A stretch of DNA of 11,268 nucleotides from Dehalococcoidia bacterium (GTDB lineage Bacteria > Chloroflexota > Dehalococcoidia > GIF9 > UBA5620). The position numbers were made by a program, and so were the translations under genes. Shown piece after piece: positions 5,339-11,268 of the stretch. How positions within the stretch are numbered: the stretch's first letter is position 1; every line of letters begins with the position of its first letter. Location of the stretch: positions 1 through 11,268 of the forward strand of contig JADHWZ010000055.1 in the NCBI GenBank assembly GCA_016783225.1. The letters are read 5' to 3'. A model generated the notes under the pieces. The model did not search any database. It was not told the origin of the DNA and saw nothing but the letters and a program-made list of their open reading frames with translations.

Positions 5339-6481
5339 ATGAGGTTTGCTTGTGTCTTGGTTCATCATCTACCGGTGCAGGTGGAGAGAACTGGCAAAGT
5401 TAGGGATCGGCCACTGGTAATAGGTGGGTTTCCTTTCGAGAGAAAGCGTGTTTACGATGCCTCTGCAGAAGCTATTGTGTCTGGGGTGCAATTAGGTATG
5501 CCTCTTAGTGAGGCCTATGTCCTGTGCCCCGAGGCCAAATTCTTGCCACCGAAGGAAGAAAGATACCGTGAGGTTTATGAACAAGTAGCTGAGATTCTGG
5601 AAGGTTCCAGTCCATCAGTCGAAACGGGAGAACTCGGCTGCGCCTTCTTCGATGCCACTGGCTTTGAGGATGAGTCGAGATTAGCCAGTGAGATTGTCAG
5701 CGGCCTATTTCACCATATTGGGCTCAGGGCTTGTTTTGGCATTGCCAGCAACAAATTCCTGGCCAGAGTAGCCGCCTATGTGACCAAACCTGAGGCACCG
5801 ATTATTGTCCCCGAGGGTGGAGAGAAAAGCTTCCTGGCACCTTTCTCGGTGGATTTTCTGCCTTGCTCCGAGGAGACAAAGAAGAGGTTTAATCTCTTGG
5901 GGATTCGTATTATCGGCCAGCTTGCGGGCTTCACCAAGGAAACATTAGTTGAGCAATTCGATAAGGATGGAATTGTAGTTTATGAATTTGCGCATGGCAT
6001 TGACAGAACGCCCCTTTTCCCCAGAAACAAGCCCAGACTGGTGAGCGACAGAGTTCATTTCGATGCTCCAATAGATGGCTCACCTGAGCTTCTTGCGGTT
6101 ATCGGTGGGGTGTTAGACAGGTTCTTGGCTGAACTCAAAGGTCATGGACAAGTCTGCCGTAAGATTAAGCTTGGCATAAACTTTTCAACAGCTTCAGAGG
6201 AGGTTACTTTAGGCCTGAGGGAGGCAACAAACTCGCATAAAGCAATAATGGTAAGACTGAGGTCGTGGCTGGAAAAAGCAGAGTTCCCCGAGGCAATCGA
6301 TGGCATAGATATATGTCTCGAAGTTGATGAAGACCGGGGCAGGCAGCTCTGTCTCCTGAAACAGAGGGCCTCAGGGGCTAAGAAACTAGCCGGTTTGCGT
6401 GGGCTGGGACTGAAGAAAGCCACGGTTACAAATGGAGATACCTTGGTTCCTGAGCGCAGCTTTAAGCTAACCGATGTTTAG
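5339..6481 (+). CDS. ImuB-like Y-family DNA polymerase homolog, probably non-catalytic
   Basis: It has the fold-level signatures of the Y-family translesion polymerases (DinB, UmuC, ImuB). The palm and fingers run from RFACVLVHHLPVQVE to the FFDATG strand. IASNKFLARVAAYVTKP is the conserved SNK.LA..A...KP region. LGIRIIGQLAGF is the thumb helix-hairpin-helix, and a little-finger domain covers about 235-345. The active-site acids are absent: the motif equivalent to DMDxFF reads VLVHHLPV, and the usual SxDEAFLD reads ELGCAFFD. ImuB, an accessory protein in the ImuA-ImuB-DnaE2 mutasome, shows the same loss. It is shorter than typical ImuB (about 500) and lacks the long C-terminal tail. No imuA or dnaE2 is in the window. 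ATG 5339 fits the family start; GTG 5327 is an alternative. The promoter and SOS box suggest damage induction. Confidence 0.9.
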   Translation: MRFACVLVHHLPVQVERTGKVRDRPLVIGGFPFERKRVYDASAEAIVSGVQLGMPLSEAYVLCPEAKFLPPKEERYREVYEQVAEILEGSSPSVETGELGCAFFDATGFEDESRLASEIVSGLFHHIGLRACFGIASNKFLARVAAYVTKPEAPIIVPEGGEKSFLAPFSVDFLPCSEETKKRFNLLGIRIIGQLAGFTKETLVEQFDKDGIVVYEFAHGIDRTPLFPRNKPRLVSDRVHFDAPIDGSPELLAVIGGVLDRFLAELKGHGQVCRKIKLGINFSTASEEVTLGLREATNSHKAIMVRLRSWLEKAEFPEAIDGIDICLEVDEDRGRQLCLLKQRASGAKKLAGLRGLGLKKATVTNGDTLVPERSFKLTDV

Positions 6482-6492
6482 GGAAGATGATA

Positions 6493-6656
6493 ATGTCGAA
6501 GTTACTTGAGAAGCCCAAGGAGATAAGGGAAAGCTTCAGAAAAGAGGTGGCATAGCCAATATTGTGGCTGAGCAGCTTATGCCTCTGTGCCAGGAGAGAA
6601 AGCGGCAGCACTCCTTATATGATGTCGCAAACATTTACGCATGGCAAAAACCTTAG
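6493..6656 (+). pseudogene. possible frameshifted small gene after the ImuB-like gene
   Basis: An ATG at 6493 has a fair ribosome binding site (AGGGAAG, 6 nt away) that overlaps the stop of the previous gene, suggesting translational coupling. The frame gives MSKLLEKPKEIRESFRKEVA and stops at 6555. A shift of one base back at the AAAA run (6540-6543) opens a further 36 residues that look protein-like (for example IANIVAEQLMPLCQERKR) and end at TAG 6656. The whole would be 54 residues, charged and probably helical. It may be a decayed or misread gene co-transcribed with the polymerase homolog. I do not recognise it. The continuity is inference. Confidence 0.25.
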
Positions 6657-6764
6657 GCTAGAAATCTTAATCTCTGAATCTAAGTTTAAAAGGCTGCCTT
6701 CCCTGGTGTCTTCATTTTGCATAAGGTTAATACGCAGCGGGACCGCTTCGCCGCTGATCCTCAA

Positions 6765-6838
6765 CGTCATTGCGAGCAGAGCGAGATCCATTTGGCAGGT
6801 CACCCGTAGGCGGGTGATTCTCACAGGAAATTGCCGAC
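6765..6838 (+). repeat. interspersed repeat, CGTCATTGCGAGC family, copy 1
   Basis: It begins CGTCATTGCGAGCAGAGCGA, the head of a dispersed intergenic repeat seen in many bacterial genomes. It contains the perfect hairpin TCACCCG-TAGG-CGGGTGA (6800-6817) and ends near TTGCCGAC. A diverged copy lies inverted at 8291-8335. Confidence 0.6.
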
Positions 6839-6841
6839 CAA

Positions 6842-6881
6842 CCCCTCCCCCTTGATGGGAAAGGCTTAAGGTGAGGATGAA
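6842..6881 (+). repeat. interspersed repeat, GATGGGAGAGG family, copy 1
   Basis: CCCTCCCCCTTGATGGGAAA followed by GGCTTAAGGTGAGGATGA. It matches the reverse complement of 8467-8505 at most positions. In this copy the internal hairpin is degraded. Confidence 0.6.
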
Positions 6882-7072
6882 TTCCACACACCTCAGCATG
6901 CCCCCGTAGGGACGGACCTTCAGAGGCTGTCTGAAAACTAAGGTGGACTTGTCCCAAGTGGGGAATTACCATCAAGAAAAGCTCCCTTTTCGAAGCCAGG
7001 TGGGAAACCCAGACCAAAATCACCGCCTTTTTGCCAGGGCAGTGGGAAATGAAATCCCGTGGTTCGACTTCC

Positions 7073-7097
7073 CGGACAGACTCTTCAGGTCTGTCCG
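7073..7097. repeat. 9-bp perfect hairpin
   Basis: CGGACAGAC (7073-7081) and GTCTGTCCG (7089-7097) around a 7-nt loop, TCTTCAG. There is no T-run on either side, so it is not an ordinary terminator. It lies inside the 6925-7142 inverted-repeat interval. Confidence 0.6.
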
Positions 7098-7251
7098 CTA
7101 CTCTGTTGCCTTTCCGTGAGAGTCACCTGCTTACAGACAACCCAACGGAACGGTCACTCAAAGGGCAAGTGACTCGGACATAACCGCCCCTGTTGTTTGT
7201 ACCACCATCTGGGCCATGGCCGCCGCGCTGGCCAAAGCCCTAGGAGACTGT

Positions 7252-7279
7252 TTGTAATTTGCCCGATGTCTGGTAGAAT
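7252..7279 (+). promoter_or_regulatory. extended -10 promoter of nadC
   Basis: The extended -10 TGGTAGAAT (7271-7279) contains TG-n-TAGAAT. A -35 TTGTAA (7252-7257) lies 16 bp upstream. Transcription would start near 7286, only about 5 nt before the nadC ATG. Confidence 0.55.
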
Positions 7280-7290
7280 CAGGGTAGAAA

Positions 7291-8145
7291 ATGGGATTGC
7301 CAAACATCCAGCAGGTTGAACGGCTTATCGAGCGGGCTCTGGCCGAAGACCTCGGCCAAGGAGATGTTACCACCGAGGCGCTGGTGCCCGACGACCAGCG
7401 ACGGAAAGCTTCGATCACGGCCAAGGCAAAAGGAGTCATAGCCGGGACTGAAGTCGCCAAGCAAGTTTTCCTTAAAGTCGACCCCGAACTAAAGGTGGAT
7501 ATCCTCGTCGACGATGGGGTTAAAGTCAGGCCCAAGAATGTGATAGCCAGGATAGAGGGCAAGTGCGCCAGCATACTAGAAGCCGAGCGAGTTGCCTTGA
7601 ATTTCCTGCAGCATCTCAGCGGCATCGCTTCAGAGACAGCCCGCTACGTCCAGGCGGTCAAAGGCTTGCCAGCCCAAATCACCGATACCAGGAAGACTAC
7701 GCCGGGCCTAAGAATGCTGGAAAAGTATGCGGTGCAAGCCGGCGGCGGCAGGAATCACCGCATGCACCTCGGGGATGGCATCCTAATTAAGGACAATCAC
7801 CTTGCAGCACTCCGCAGCAAGGGACTGACTATGAAAGAGATTGTAGCCAGGGCCCGCCAGAAAGCTTCTCCTGAGCTGGAAATCGAGATAGAAGTTAAAA
7901 GCGCGCAAGAAGCTTCAGAAGCGGCTGAAGCCGGAGCCGATATTATCATGCTGGATAATATGGACCTTCAAGATATGCGTCAGGCCGTTCGGCTAATCAG
8001 AGGTCGCGCTATAATCGAAGCCTCTGGAGGCATTACCTTAGATACAGTTCGAGCCGTCGCCAGGACCGGTGTCGACTTTGTCTCGGTGGGGGCTCTCACC
8101 CATTCCGCGAAAGCCATGGATATCAGTCTAGAGGTTACCTCCTGA
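7291..8145 (+). CDS. nadC: nicotinate-nucleotide pyrophosphorylase (carboxylating)
   Basis: Quinolinate phosphoribosyltransferase joins quinolinate and PRPP to give nicotinate mononucleotide, CO2 and pyrophosphate, the last step unique to de novo NAD synthesis. The family features are all present in 284 residues (usual 275-300): EDLGQGDVTT (19-28), EAERVALNFLQHLSGIA (97-113), TDTRKTTPGLR (131-141), GGGRNHRMHLGDGILIKDNH (151-170), EIEIEVKS, IMLDNM (219-224), EASGGI and GVDFVSVGALTHS. The basic residues of TRKT, GGGRNHR and KDNH form the substrate phosphate and carboxylate sites. nadA and nadB are not adjacent, so it is a solitary gene with its own promoter. The strongest upstream match, AGGG, lies only 7 nt before the ATG, so translation may be nearly leaderless. 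Confidence 0.97.
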   Translation: MGLPNIQQVERLIERALAEDLGQGDVTTEALVPDDQRRKASITAKAKGVIAGTEVAKQVFLKVDPELKVDILVDDGVKVRPKNVIARIEGKCASILEAERVALNFLQHLSGIASETARYVQAVKGLPAQITDTRKTTPGLRMLEKYAVQAGGGRNHRMHLGDGILIKDNHLAALRSKGLTMKEIVARARQKASPELEIEIEVKSAQEASEAAEAGADIIMLDNMDLQDMRQAVRLIRGRAIIEASGGITLDTVRAVARTGVDFVSVGALTHSAKAMDISLEVTS

Positions 8146-8178
8146 AATCAAACTGGGCATGTCTGCCCGCATCGTGGG

Positions 8179-8210
8179 AATTCCAAATTCTAATTTCGAA
8201 ATCCTAAATC
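8179..8210 (+). repeat. interspersed repeat, CGAAATCCTAAA family, copy 1
   Basis: The stretch with TTTCGAAATCCTAAATC is AT-rich and resembles the reverse complement of 8420-8461. It is followed directly by an 8-bp perfect hairpin, ATGCGAGC-AGA-GCTCGCAT (8214-8232), whose left arm shares TGCGAGCAGAGC with the repeat at 6765. Confidence 0.5.
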
Positions 8211-8290
8211 TAAATGCGAGCAGAGCTCGCATACGTATTATTCCGAAAAATAGATTCGTGCCATTTCCAGCACACGATCTATCATCACGT

Positions 8291-8335
8291 GTCGTGGCAG
8301 TCACTCCCTTAGGGGTAGCCTGCTCCGCAATGTCA
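8291..8335 (-). repeat. interspersed repeat, CGTCATTGCGAGC family, copy 2 (diverged)
   Basis: On the minus strand this reads GACATTGCGGAGCAGG, then an imperfect ACCCC-TAA-GGGAGT hairpin, then TGCCACGAC. It has the same order of elements as copy 1 at 6765-6838, in opposite orientation. Confidence 0.45.
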
Positions 8336-8419
8336 GGTCAGGTCTGAGACCTCACATCCACGAGGTAGGCTTCACCTCTATTTTCATGATTCGTTGGTGG
8401 GCATCCGCCCATGGGCGTT

Positions 8420-8461
8420 CGTTTAGCATTTCGTATTTGGTGCTTGGGATTTCGATGTTAA
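8420..8461 (-). repeat. interspersed repeat, CGAAATCCTAAA family, copy 2
   Basis: On the minus strand it contains ATCGAAATCCCAAGCACC and ACGAAATGCTAAACGA. It is inverted relative to the copy at 8179-8210, so the pair brackets about 210 bp of non-coding DNA. Confidence 0.5.
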
Positions 8462-8466
8462 TGTGT

Positions 8467-8505
8467 CACTCTCACCCTATTCCTCTCCCATCGAGGGAGA
8501 GGAAA
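8467..8505 (-). repeat. interspersed repeat, GATGGGAGAGG family, copy 2, with strong hairpin
   Basis: It has a 10-bp perfect stem, TTCCTCTCCC (8480-8489) with GGGAGAGGAA (8495-8504), loop ATCGA. It sits 15 bp past the stop of the metal operon's last gene and between two convergent transcripts, so it could act as a two-way transcription end or mRNA-stabilising stem. It lacks a long T-run. Confidence 0.6.
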
Positions 8506-8519
8506 CAAAGCACCAGTCG

Positions 8520-8738
8520 CTACGGTCTTCCCTTACTCAACTCTTCTAAAGCTATCAGCAAAGATTCACTGGCCTTGTCCATGTATTGAGCTGCGCCCAA
8601 CATATCTTCCTGAACCGTAGCTTCTCCAAGATCCCGTGCTTTCTCCGCCCACTTCCTGAATTCATCACCGTGCTCCTTGTTGTGTTCAATCCAGTGGTGT
8701 AACAGTATTTTGAGTTTCTCCATCTCACTCTTGTCCAT
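8520..8738 (-). CDS. small helical His-rich protein of the Co/Ni transport operon
   Basis: A 72-residue soluble protein, predicted nearly all alpha-helical and strongly charged. Near the N-terminus it carries LLHHWIEHNKEHGDEF, with His15, His19 and His23 spaced by four, so they fall on one face of a helix together with Glu22 and Glu26. That is a plausible metal site. It lies 75 bp downstream of the transporter ATPase gene on the same strand, with a strong ribosome binding site (GAGGAGAG, 7-nt spacing). Short proteins with an LLxHWIEHNxEH motif occur next to CbiMQO-type genes elsewhere, which I recall but cannot check here. A role as nickel/cobalt chaperone, buffer or transport regulator is inference. 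No signal peptide or membrane segment is seen. Confidence 0.82.
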   Translation of the reverse strand: MDKSEMEKLKILLHHWIEHNKEHGDEFRKWAEKARDLGEATVQEDMLGAAQYMDKASESLLIALEELSKGRP

Positions 8739-8813
8739 TACATATCTCTCCTCGCACGACTTTCAACTCAATCTGCCGTTGGTATCAGACCATGAGCGGC
8801 GAACAAAAGGATA

Positions 8814-9620
8814 TCACACCTGATGGTGCAGGTGGGACACTCGGTGCGGGACAAGAGAATGGGGTTTTTCCTGGCCGTGGGCTTCCATCAACTTGTCGTC
8901 GGCCATCAGCTCGCGGGGATTTCCATCAGCAATGATGCGCCCCCCATCTATCAGCACGACACGGTTGCATACCTCCAAGACAAGTTCCAGGTCATGAGAA
9001 GCGATTAACATTGTCTCCTTTGATGCCTGCAAAAGGCGAATGAGACAGCGCCGGGAGCGAATATCGAGGTTGGCGCTCGGTTCGTCATACATCACCAGTT
9101 GAGGCTCCATTGCCAGCACGCAGGCAATGGAGACCATACGCTTCTCCCCTTCTGAGAGATGGTGGGCCGGCCTATCGGCAAGTTCCAACAATCCCACCGT
9201 TGAGAGTGCCTCCGGTACTCTGGCTTCAACTTCGTCCTTTGATAGCCCCATGTTGCGCGGGCCAAAGGCCACGTCGTCCCGCACCGATGGGCAAAATAGT
9301 TGATCGTCTGGATTCTGAAAGACCAAGCCGACCTCAGGGCGAAAATCACCATTTACTACCGGCCTACCTAAGGCAAGGATTTCCCCGGCAGACGGCTTCA
9401 GCACGCCGCAAATTCCCAGAAATAAAGTAGTCTTGCCAGCTCCGTTGGGGCCTATCAGTCCAACCCTCTCGCCCGACATCACCTCGAGACTCACGTCATG
9501 CAAAACGTTGGGCCTGTCCGGGTAGGACAACCACAGTCCGGAGACCGCGAGCGCGGGTTTAGGCAGACTCTCCTGGTGCCTTTCCTGTATCTGCTCTTTC
9601 ATTACACACGTTCGAGTCAT
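8814..9620 (-). CDS. cbiO: energy-coupling factor transporter ATPase, Co/Ni type
   Basis: The ATPase that powers the CbiM/CbiQ importer on the inner membrane face. All ABC motifs are present: Walker A GPNGAGKTT (57-65, Lys63), Q-loop FQNPDDQLF (Gln102), signature LSEGEKR (155-161), Walker B LVMYDEP (175-181, Glu180), D-loop and switch His209 in ASHDLE. The signature has Glu-Gly-Glu in place of the usual Gly-Gly-Gln, a variant also seen in other ECF ATPases. The length (268) is normal. The C-terminus HSLVPHRVSHLHHQV has five His in 13 residues, which could bind metal. The start overlaps the cbiQ stop (ATGA), typical of translational coupling. An internal ATG at 9602 is a less likely start. A single ATPase gene implies a homodimer. 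Confidence 0.95.
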   Translation of the reverse strand: MTRTCVMKEQIQERHQESLPKPALAVSGLWLSYPDRPNVLHDVSLEVMSGERVGLIGPNGAGKTTLFLGICGVLKPSAGEILALGRPVVNGDFRPEVGLVFQNPDDQLFCPSVRDDVAFGPRNMGLSKDEVEARVPEALSTVGLLELADRPAHHLSEGEKRMVSIACVLAMEPQLVMYDEPSANLDIRSRRCLIRLLQASKETMLIASHDLELVLEVCNRVVLIDGGRIIADGNPRELMADDKLMEAHGQEKPHSLVPHRVSHLHHQV

Positions 9621-10405
9621 TGTATCAAGGCCTCTGTTCCGTGTCTATAAATGATGTCCCCTGCAACGAATCCGACTGCGACCAGGAGAGTAACCCCGAG
9701 AGCAATTACATCGCGAGAAGAGGCTCGGAATTCGTCTTGCTGGCGTCCAATGTTGCCGTATCCTCGCAGAATCATTGCTTTGTAGACCCATTCAGACCGC
9801 TCGTAACTACGCACCAGGATGCTCCCGCCCAGCCAAGCTAGGATACCCAGGCCATGCCTGCTGAAGCGGCGCTCGTGAAATCCCCGGAGCCTCATTGACG
9901 TCTCCATTCGATGCAGGTCATCGCCAATCTCGGAAAGGTAGCGAAAGGACAGAAGTGCCATATCAGTCAGAATGGCAGGGAGACCTAAAGCCCGCATCGA
10001 TTTGATGGTAGTCAAAAACGGCGCAGTGCCGAAGAGAACGAGGCCAACCGTCAGGATGCAGAGAAACCTGGTAGCTATCAGAAGCACAGTAACAAGCCCT
10101 TCCTGCCACAAATCGAGGGGGCCAAGGCTCATGATGACGGTGTGACCGGAAACGAACGGTAGAACCAGAACCACGACCAGAAGAAAAAAGGATGGGTAAC
10201 GCAATCGTGTCAGCATGAAGGAGACGGGTAGCTTTGAGACAGTGTATATAGCCAAAGTAACCACCACCATTACCGGTAACACGCGCAGGTCCCGGACAAA
10301 TGAGAAAGCGAAGATTAAGGCCATAAGGCCGATGAATTTGCACCTCGGGTCCCAGCGATGCAGTGGGGAGTCAAGGTGCGCATATTCGTCAATGCCGAGT
10401 CTCAT
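9617..10405 (-). CDS. cbiQ: energy-coupling factor transporter transmembrane (T) component
   Basis: The T component that links the substrate-binding CbiM to the CbiO ATPase. It opens with the family motif MRLGIDEYAHLDSPLHRWDP, followed by several hydrophobic helices (about 24-40, 43-58, 70-88, 103-127, 236-252). It carries the two short Arg-Gly coupling motifs on cytoplasmic helices, MRLRGF (171-176) and ILRGYG (212-217), which insert into the ATPase grooves. The length (262) fits CbiQ (220-270). The stop overlaps cbiO and the start overlaps the cbiM stop, each by 4 nt. The sequence between the motifs (RSYERSEWVYKAM) is typical of cobalt/nickel rather than vitamin transporters. Confidence 0.94.
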   Translation of the reverse strand: MRLGIDEYAHLDSPLHRWDPRCKFIGLMALIFAFSFVRDLRVLPVMVVVTLAIYTVSKLPVSFMLTRLRYPSFFLLVVVLVLPFVSGHTVIMSLGPLDLWQEGLVTVLLIATRFLCILTVGLVLFGTAPFLTTIKSMRALGLPAILTDMALLSFRYLSEIGDDLHRMETSMRLRGFHERRFSRHGLGILAWLGGSILVRSYERSEWVYKAMILRGYGNIGRQQDEFRASSRDVIALGVTLLVAVGFVAGDIIYRHGTEALIQ

Positions 10406-11043
10406 GCGCTATCCAGAAGTTTTGGCCGTACCCGCTGAAGAAACACGGTTACCAGCGCAGTAAAGACACCCTCGATGACCATCAGCGGCAAATGGGCCAA
10501 AGCTAATGTGTAGATTGCTGCCCGCTCCGTCGCGATATTGAAATTAGCCGGGATGTAAGTAAGCAGAATGACCACGAACAGGATCACCGATACACCAATG
10601 CCACCAAAGCCGGCCAAGAATCCAAAGACGCCGGTCATAATCTGCCCCTTCTTCCTAAGAAGGTTGCGAATACGGAATATGTAATAGGACAGTAGTGCGG
10701 GTAATCCCATTATTATTGAGTTCACTCCCAGAGTGGTCAGGCCACCATGCTGAAACATCACTGCCTGAAAGAACAGGCCAATGAGAATAGCCGGGAAGGC
10801 AAAATAACCCAACACAGCGCCCAAAAGGCCATTCAGCACCAGATGAACACTGGCAGGGGGCACCGGGATATGGATCCACGAGACCACGAAGAAGGCGGCC
10901 GTAAGTAGAGAGGCCTTGGGAACGCCCTCACGAGGATTTTCTTTCTGATTTATTTTGTGAATTGAGTACCACGTGACTGGCGCGGCAGCAACATACCCAG
11001 CGGCGCACACGGTGGCAGGGAGAAACCCGTCAGGGATATGCAT
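10402..11043 (-). CDS. cbiM: Co/Ni ECF transporter S component
   Basis: The substrate-binding membrane protein. It starts MHIPDGFLP, the family hallmark: the N-terminal amine and His2, together with His67 (here in PPASVHL), form the metal site known from NikM structures. That is why I choose ATG 11043 rather than the upstream start at 11100. About six hydrophobic helices follow. FQHGGLTTLGVN (97-108) is the second conserved loop, with His99 where many homologs have Asp. The length is 213, normal for CbiM without a fused CbiN. The start shares one base with the preceding gene's stop (TGATG), and the stop overlaps cbiQ. Sequence alone does not decide between Co(II) and Ni(II). Confidence 0.95.
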   Translation of the reverse strand: MHIPDGFLPATVCAAGYVAAAPVTWYSIHKINQKENPREGVPKASLLTAAFFVVSWIHIPVPPASVHLVLNGLLGAVLGYFAFPAILIGLFFQAVMFQHGGLTTLGVNSIIMGLPALLSYYIFRIRNLLRKKGQIMTGVFGFLAGFGGIGVSVILFVVILLTYIPANFNIATERAAIYTLALAHLPLMVIEGVFTALVTVFLQRVRPKLLDSA

Positions 11044-11268
11044 CAGGCTTTCCTTCGCGAGAAATAGAGCGCAGTGCCAACAAACCCCCAGATGACGCAA
11101 GCCGCCATTAGCACAATCTGAAGGACGCCAAAGCCGCCAGTCCCAGCCGTTGCCATCATGCCCTCACCAATAGGGATATGCACCATGTCGCCATGGCCTG
11201 CCTGGCGTACCTGGATATCCCAGGTGCCTGGCTTGGAGGCGTCAGGCACGAAAGTGAAGTGACCCTGA
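11043..11268 (-). CDS. membrane-anchored accessory component of the Co/Ni transporter (partial)
   Basis: The 3' part of a gene cut by the window edge. The frame is open to the last base, so any start seen inside is not the true one. The visible product has an extracytoplasmic domain end (GHFTFVPDASKPGTWDIQV, beta-strand-like, then a His-bearing GHGDMVHIPIGEG), a single hydrophobic helix (VLQIVLMAACVIWGFVGTAL) and a basic YFSRRKA cytoplasmic end. This layout suits the NikL/NikK-type or CbiN-replacing accessory proteins encoded with CbiM. No two-helix CbiN gene is seen in this operon, so this protein may take that place. It overlaps the cbiM start by one base. The exact family cannot be named from the fragment. 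Confidence 0.75.
   Translation of the reverse strand, partial: QGHFTFVPDASKPGTWDIQVRQAGHGDMVHIPIGEGMMATAGTGGFGVLQIVLMAACVIWGFVGTALYFSRRKA

Larger units (their letters stand above)
6657..7251. other. repeat-rich intergenic stretch without an intact gene
   Basis: Besides the two dispersed repeats, this stretch holds a GC hairpin CAGCGG/CCGCTG (about 6735-6756) and a 10-of-12 inverted repeat, GGCTGTCTGAAA (6925-6936) with TTACAGACAACC (7131-7142). It also has a 9-bp perfect hairpin (7073-7097). An open frame from 7120 to 7257 runs into the nadC promoter and could be the tail of a lost gene. No protein family was recognised in any frame. Confidence 0.5.

Noticed and set aside
6727..7023. 98-codon minus-strand open frame
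   Set aside because: It spans the dispersed repeats and hairpins; no ribosome binding site or family motif.
7050..7100. tRNA-like GGTTCGACTTCC
   Set aside because: It looks like a T-loop, but no acceptor stem, anticodon arm or CCA-proximal pairing can be built around it.
7158..7625. 155-codon minus-strand open frame
   Set aside because: Antisense to nadC; low-complexity Ser/Arg-rich product.
1..11268. CRISPR array
   Set aside because: No regularly spaced repeats of 24-40 bp were seen on reading the window; the repeats present are dispersed singletons.

Overview
The window reads as bacterial chromosome from an anaerobe. The evidence is a LUD-domain iron-sulfur protein, a biotin-dependent acyl-CoA carboxylase pair, de novo NAD synthesis (nadC), an ECF-type cobalt/nickel importer, and a LexA box of the Gram-positive type in front of a Y-family polymerase-like gene. 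The intergenic repeats (CGTCATTGCGAGC type, CGAAATCCTAAA type, GATGGGAGAGG type) and the gene set suggest a Dehalococcoidia-like Chloroflexota genome. That assignment is inference and cannot be proved from the sequence alone.

Layout: (1) 1-457 is non-coding, with hairpins, a near-duplicated motif and an intrinsic terminator, followed by a small membrane protein gene (458-730). (2) 731-1264 holds a probable tiny membrane peptide on the minus strand. (3) 1265-2590 (minus) is a LutB-like LUD plus 2x[4Fe-4S] protein without LutA or LutC neighbours. (4) 2591-3292 is a decayed stretch with an integrase N-terminal remnant and a possible 57-residue Cys/His protein. (5) 3293-5202 (plus) encodes a biotin carrier protein and a carboxyltransferase. 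(6) 5268-6481 (plus) is a promoter, a LexA-like operator and an ImuB-like Y-family protein lacking the catalytic acids, followed by a possibly frameshifted small ORF. (7) 6482-7290 is repeat-rich. (8) 7291-8145 (plus) is nadC with a near-leaderless promoter. (9) 8146-8519 is repeat-rich. (10) 8520-11268 (minus) is a tightly packed metal import operon. In transcription order it has a membrane-anchored accessory protein (cut by the window edge), cbiM, cbiQ, cbiO, and then a small helical His-rich protein.

How the genes work together: CbiM binds Co(II) or Ni(II), CbiQ couples it to the ATPase CbiO, and the cut gene is probably the accessory extracytoplasmic component. The small HHxxxHxxxH protein and the His-rich C-terminus of CbiO suggest intracellular metal handling linked to transport. 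The biotin carrier and carboxyltransferase would form an acyl-CoA carboxylase or decarboxylase, but the biotin carboxylase is not in the window. The ImuB-like gene appears to be a stand-alone DNA-damage-response gene.

The best candidates for something undescribed are the duplicated-motif leader RNA before the small membrane protein gene, the SOS-controlled polymerase-like protein without catalytic acids, and the small His-rich protein in the metal operon.
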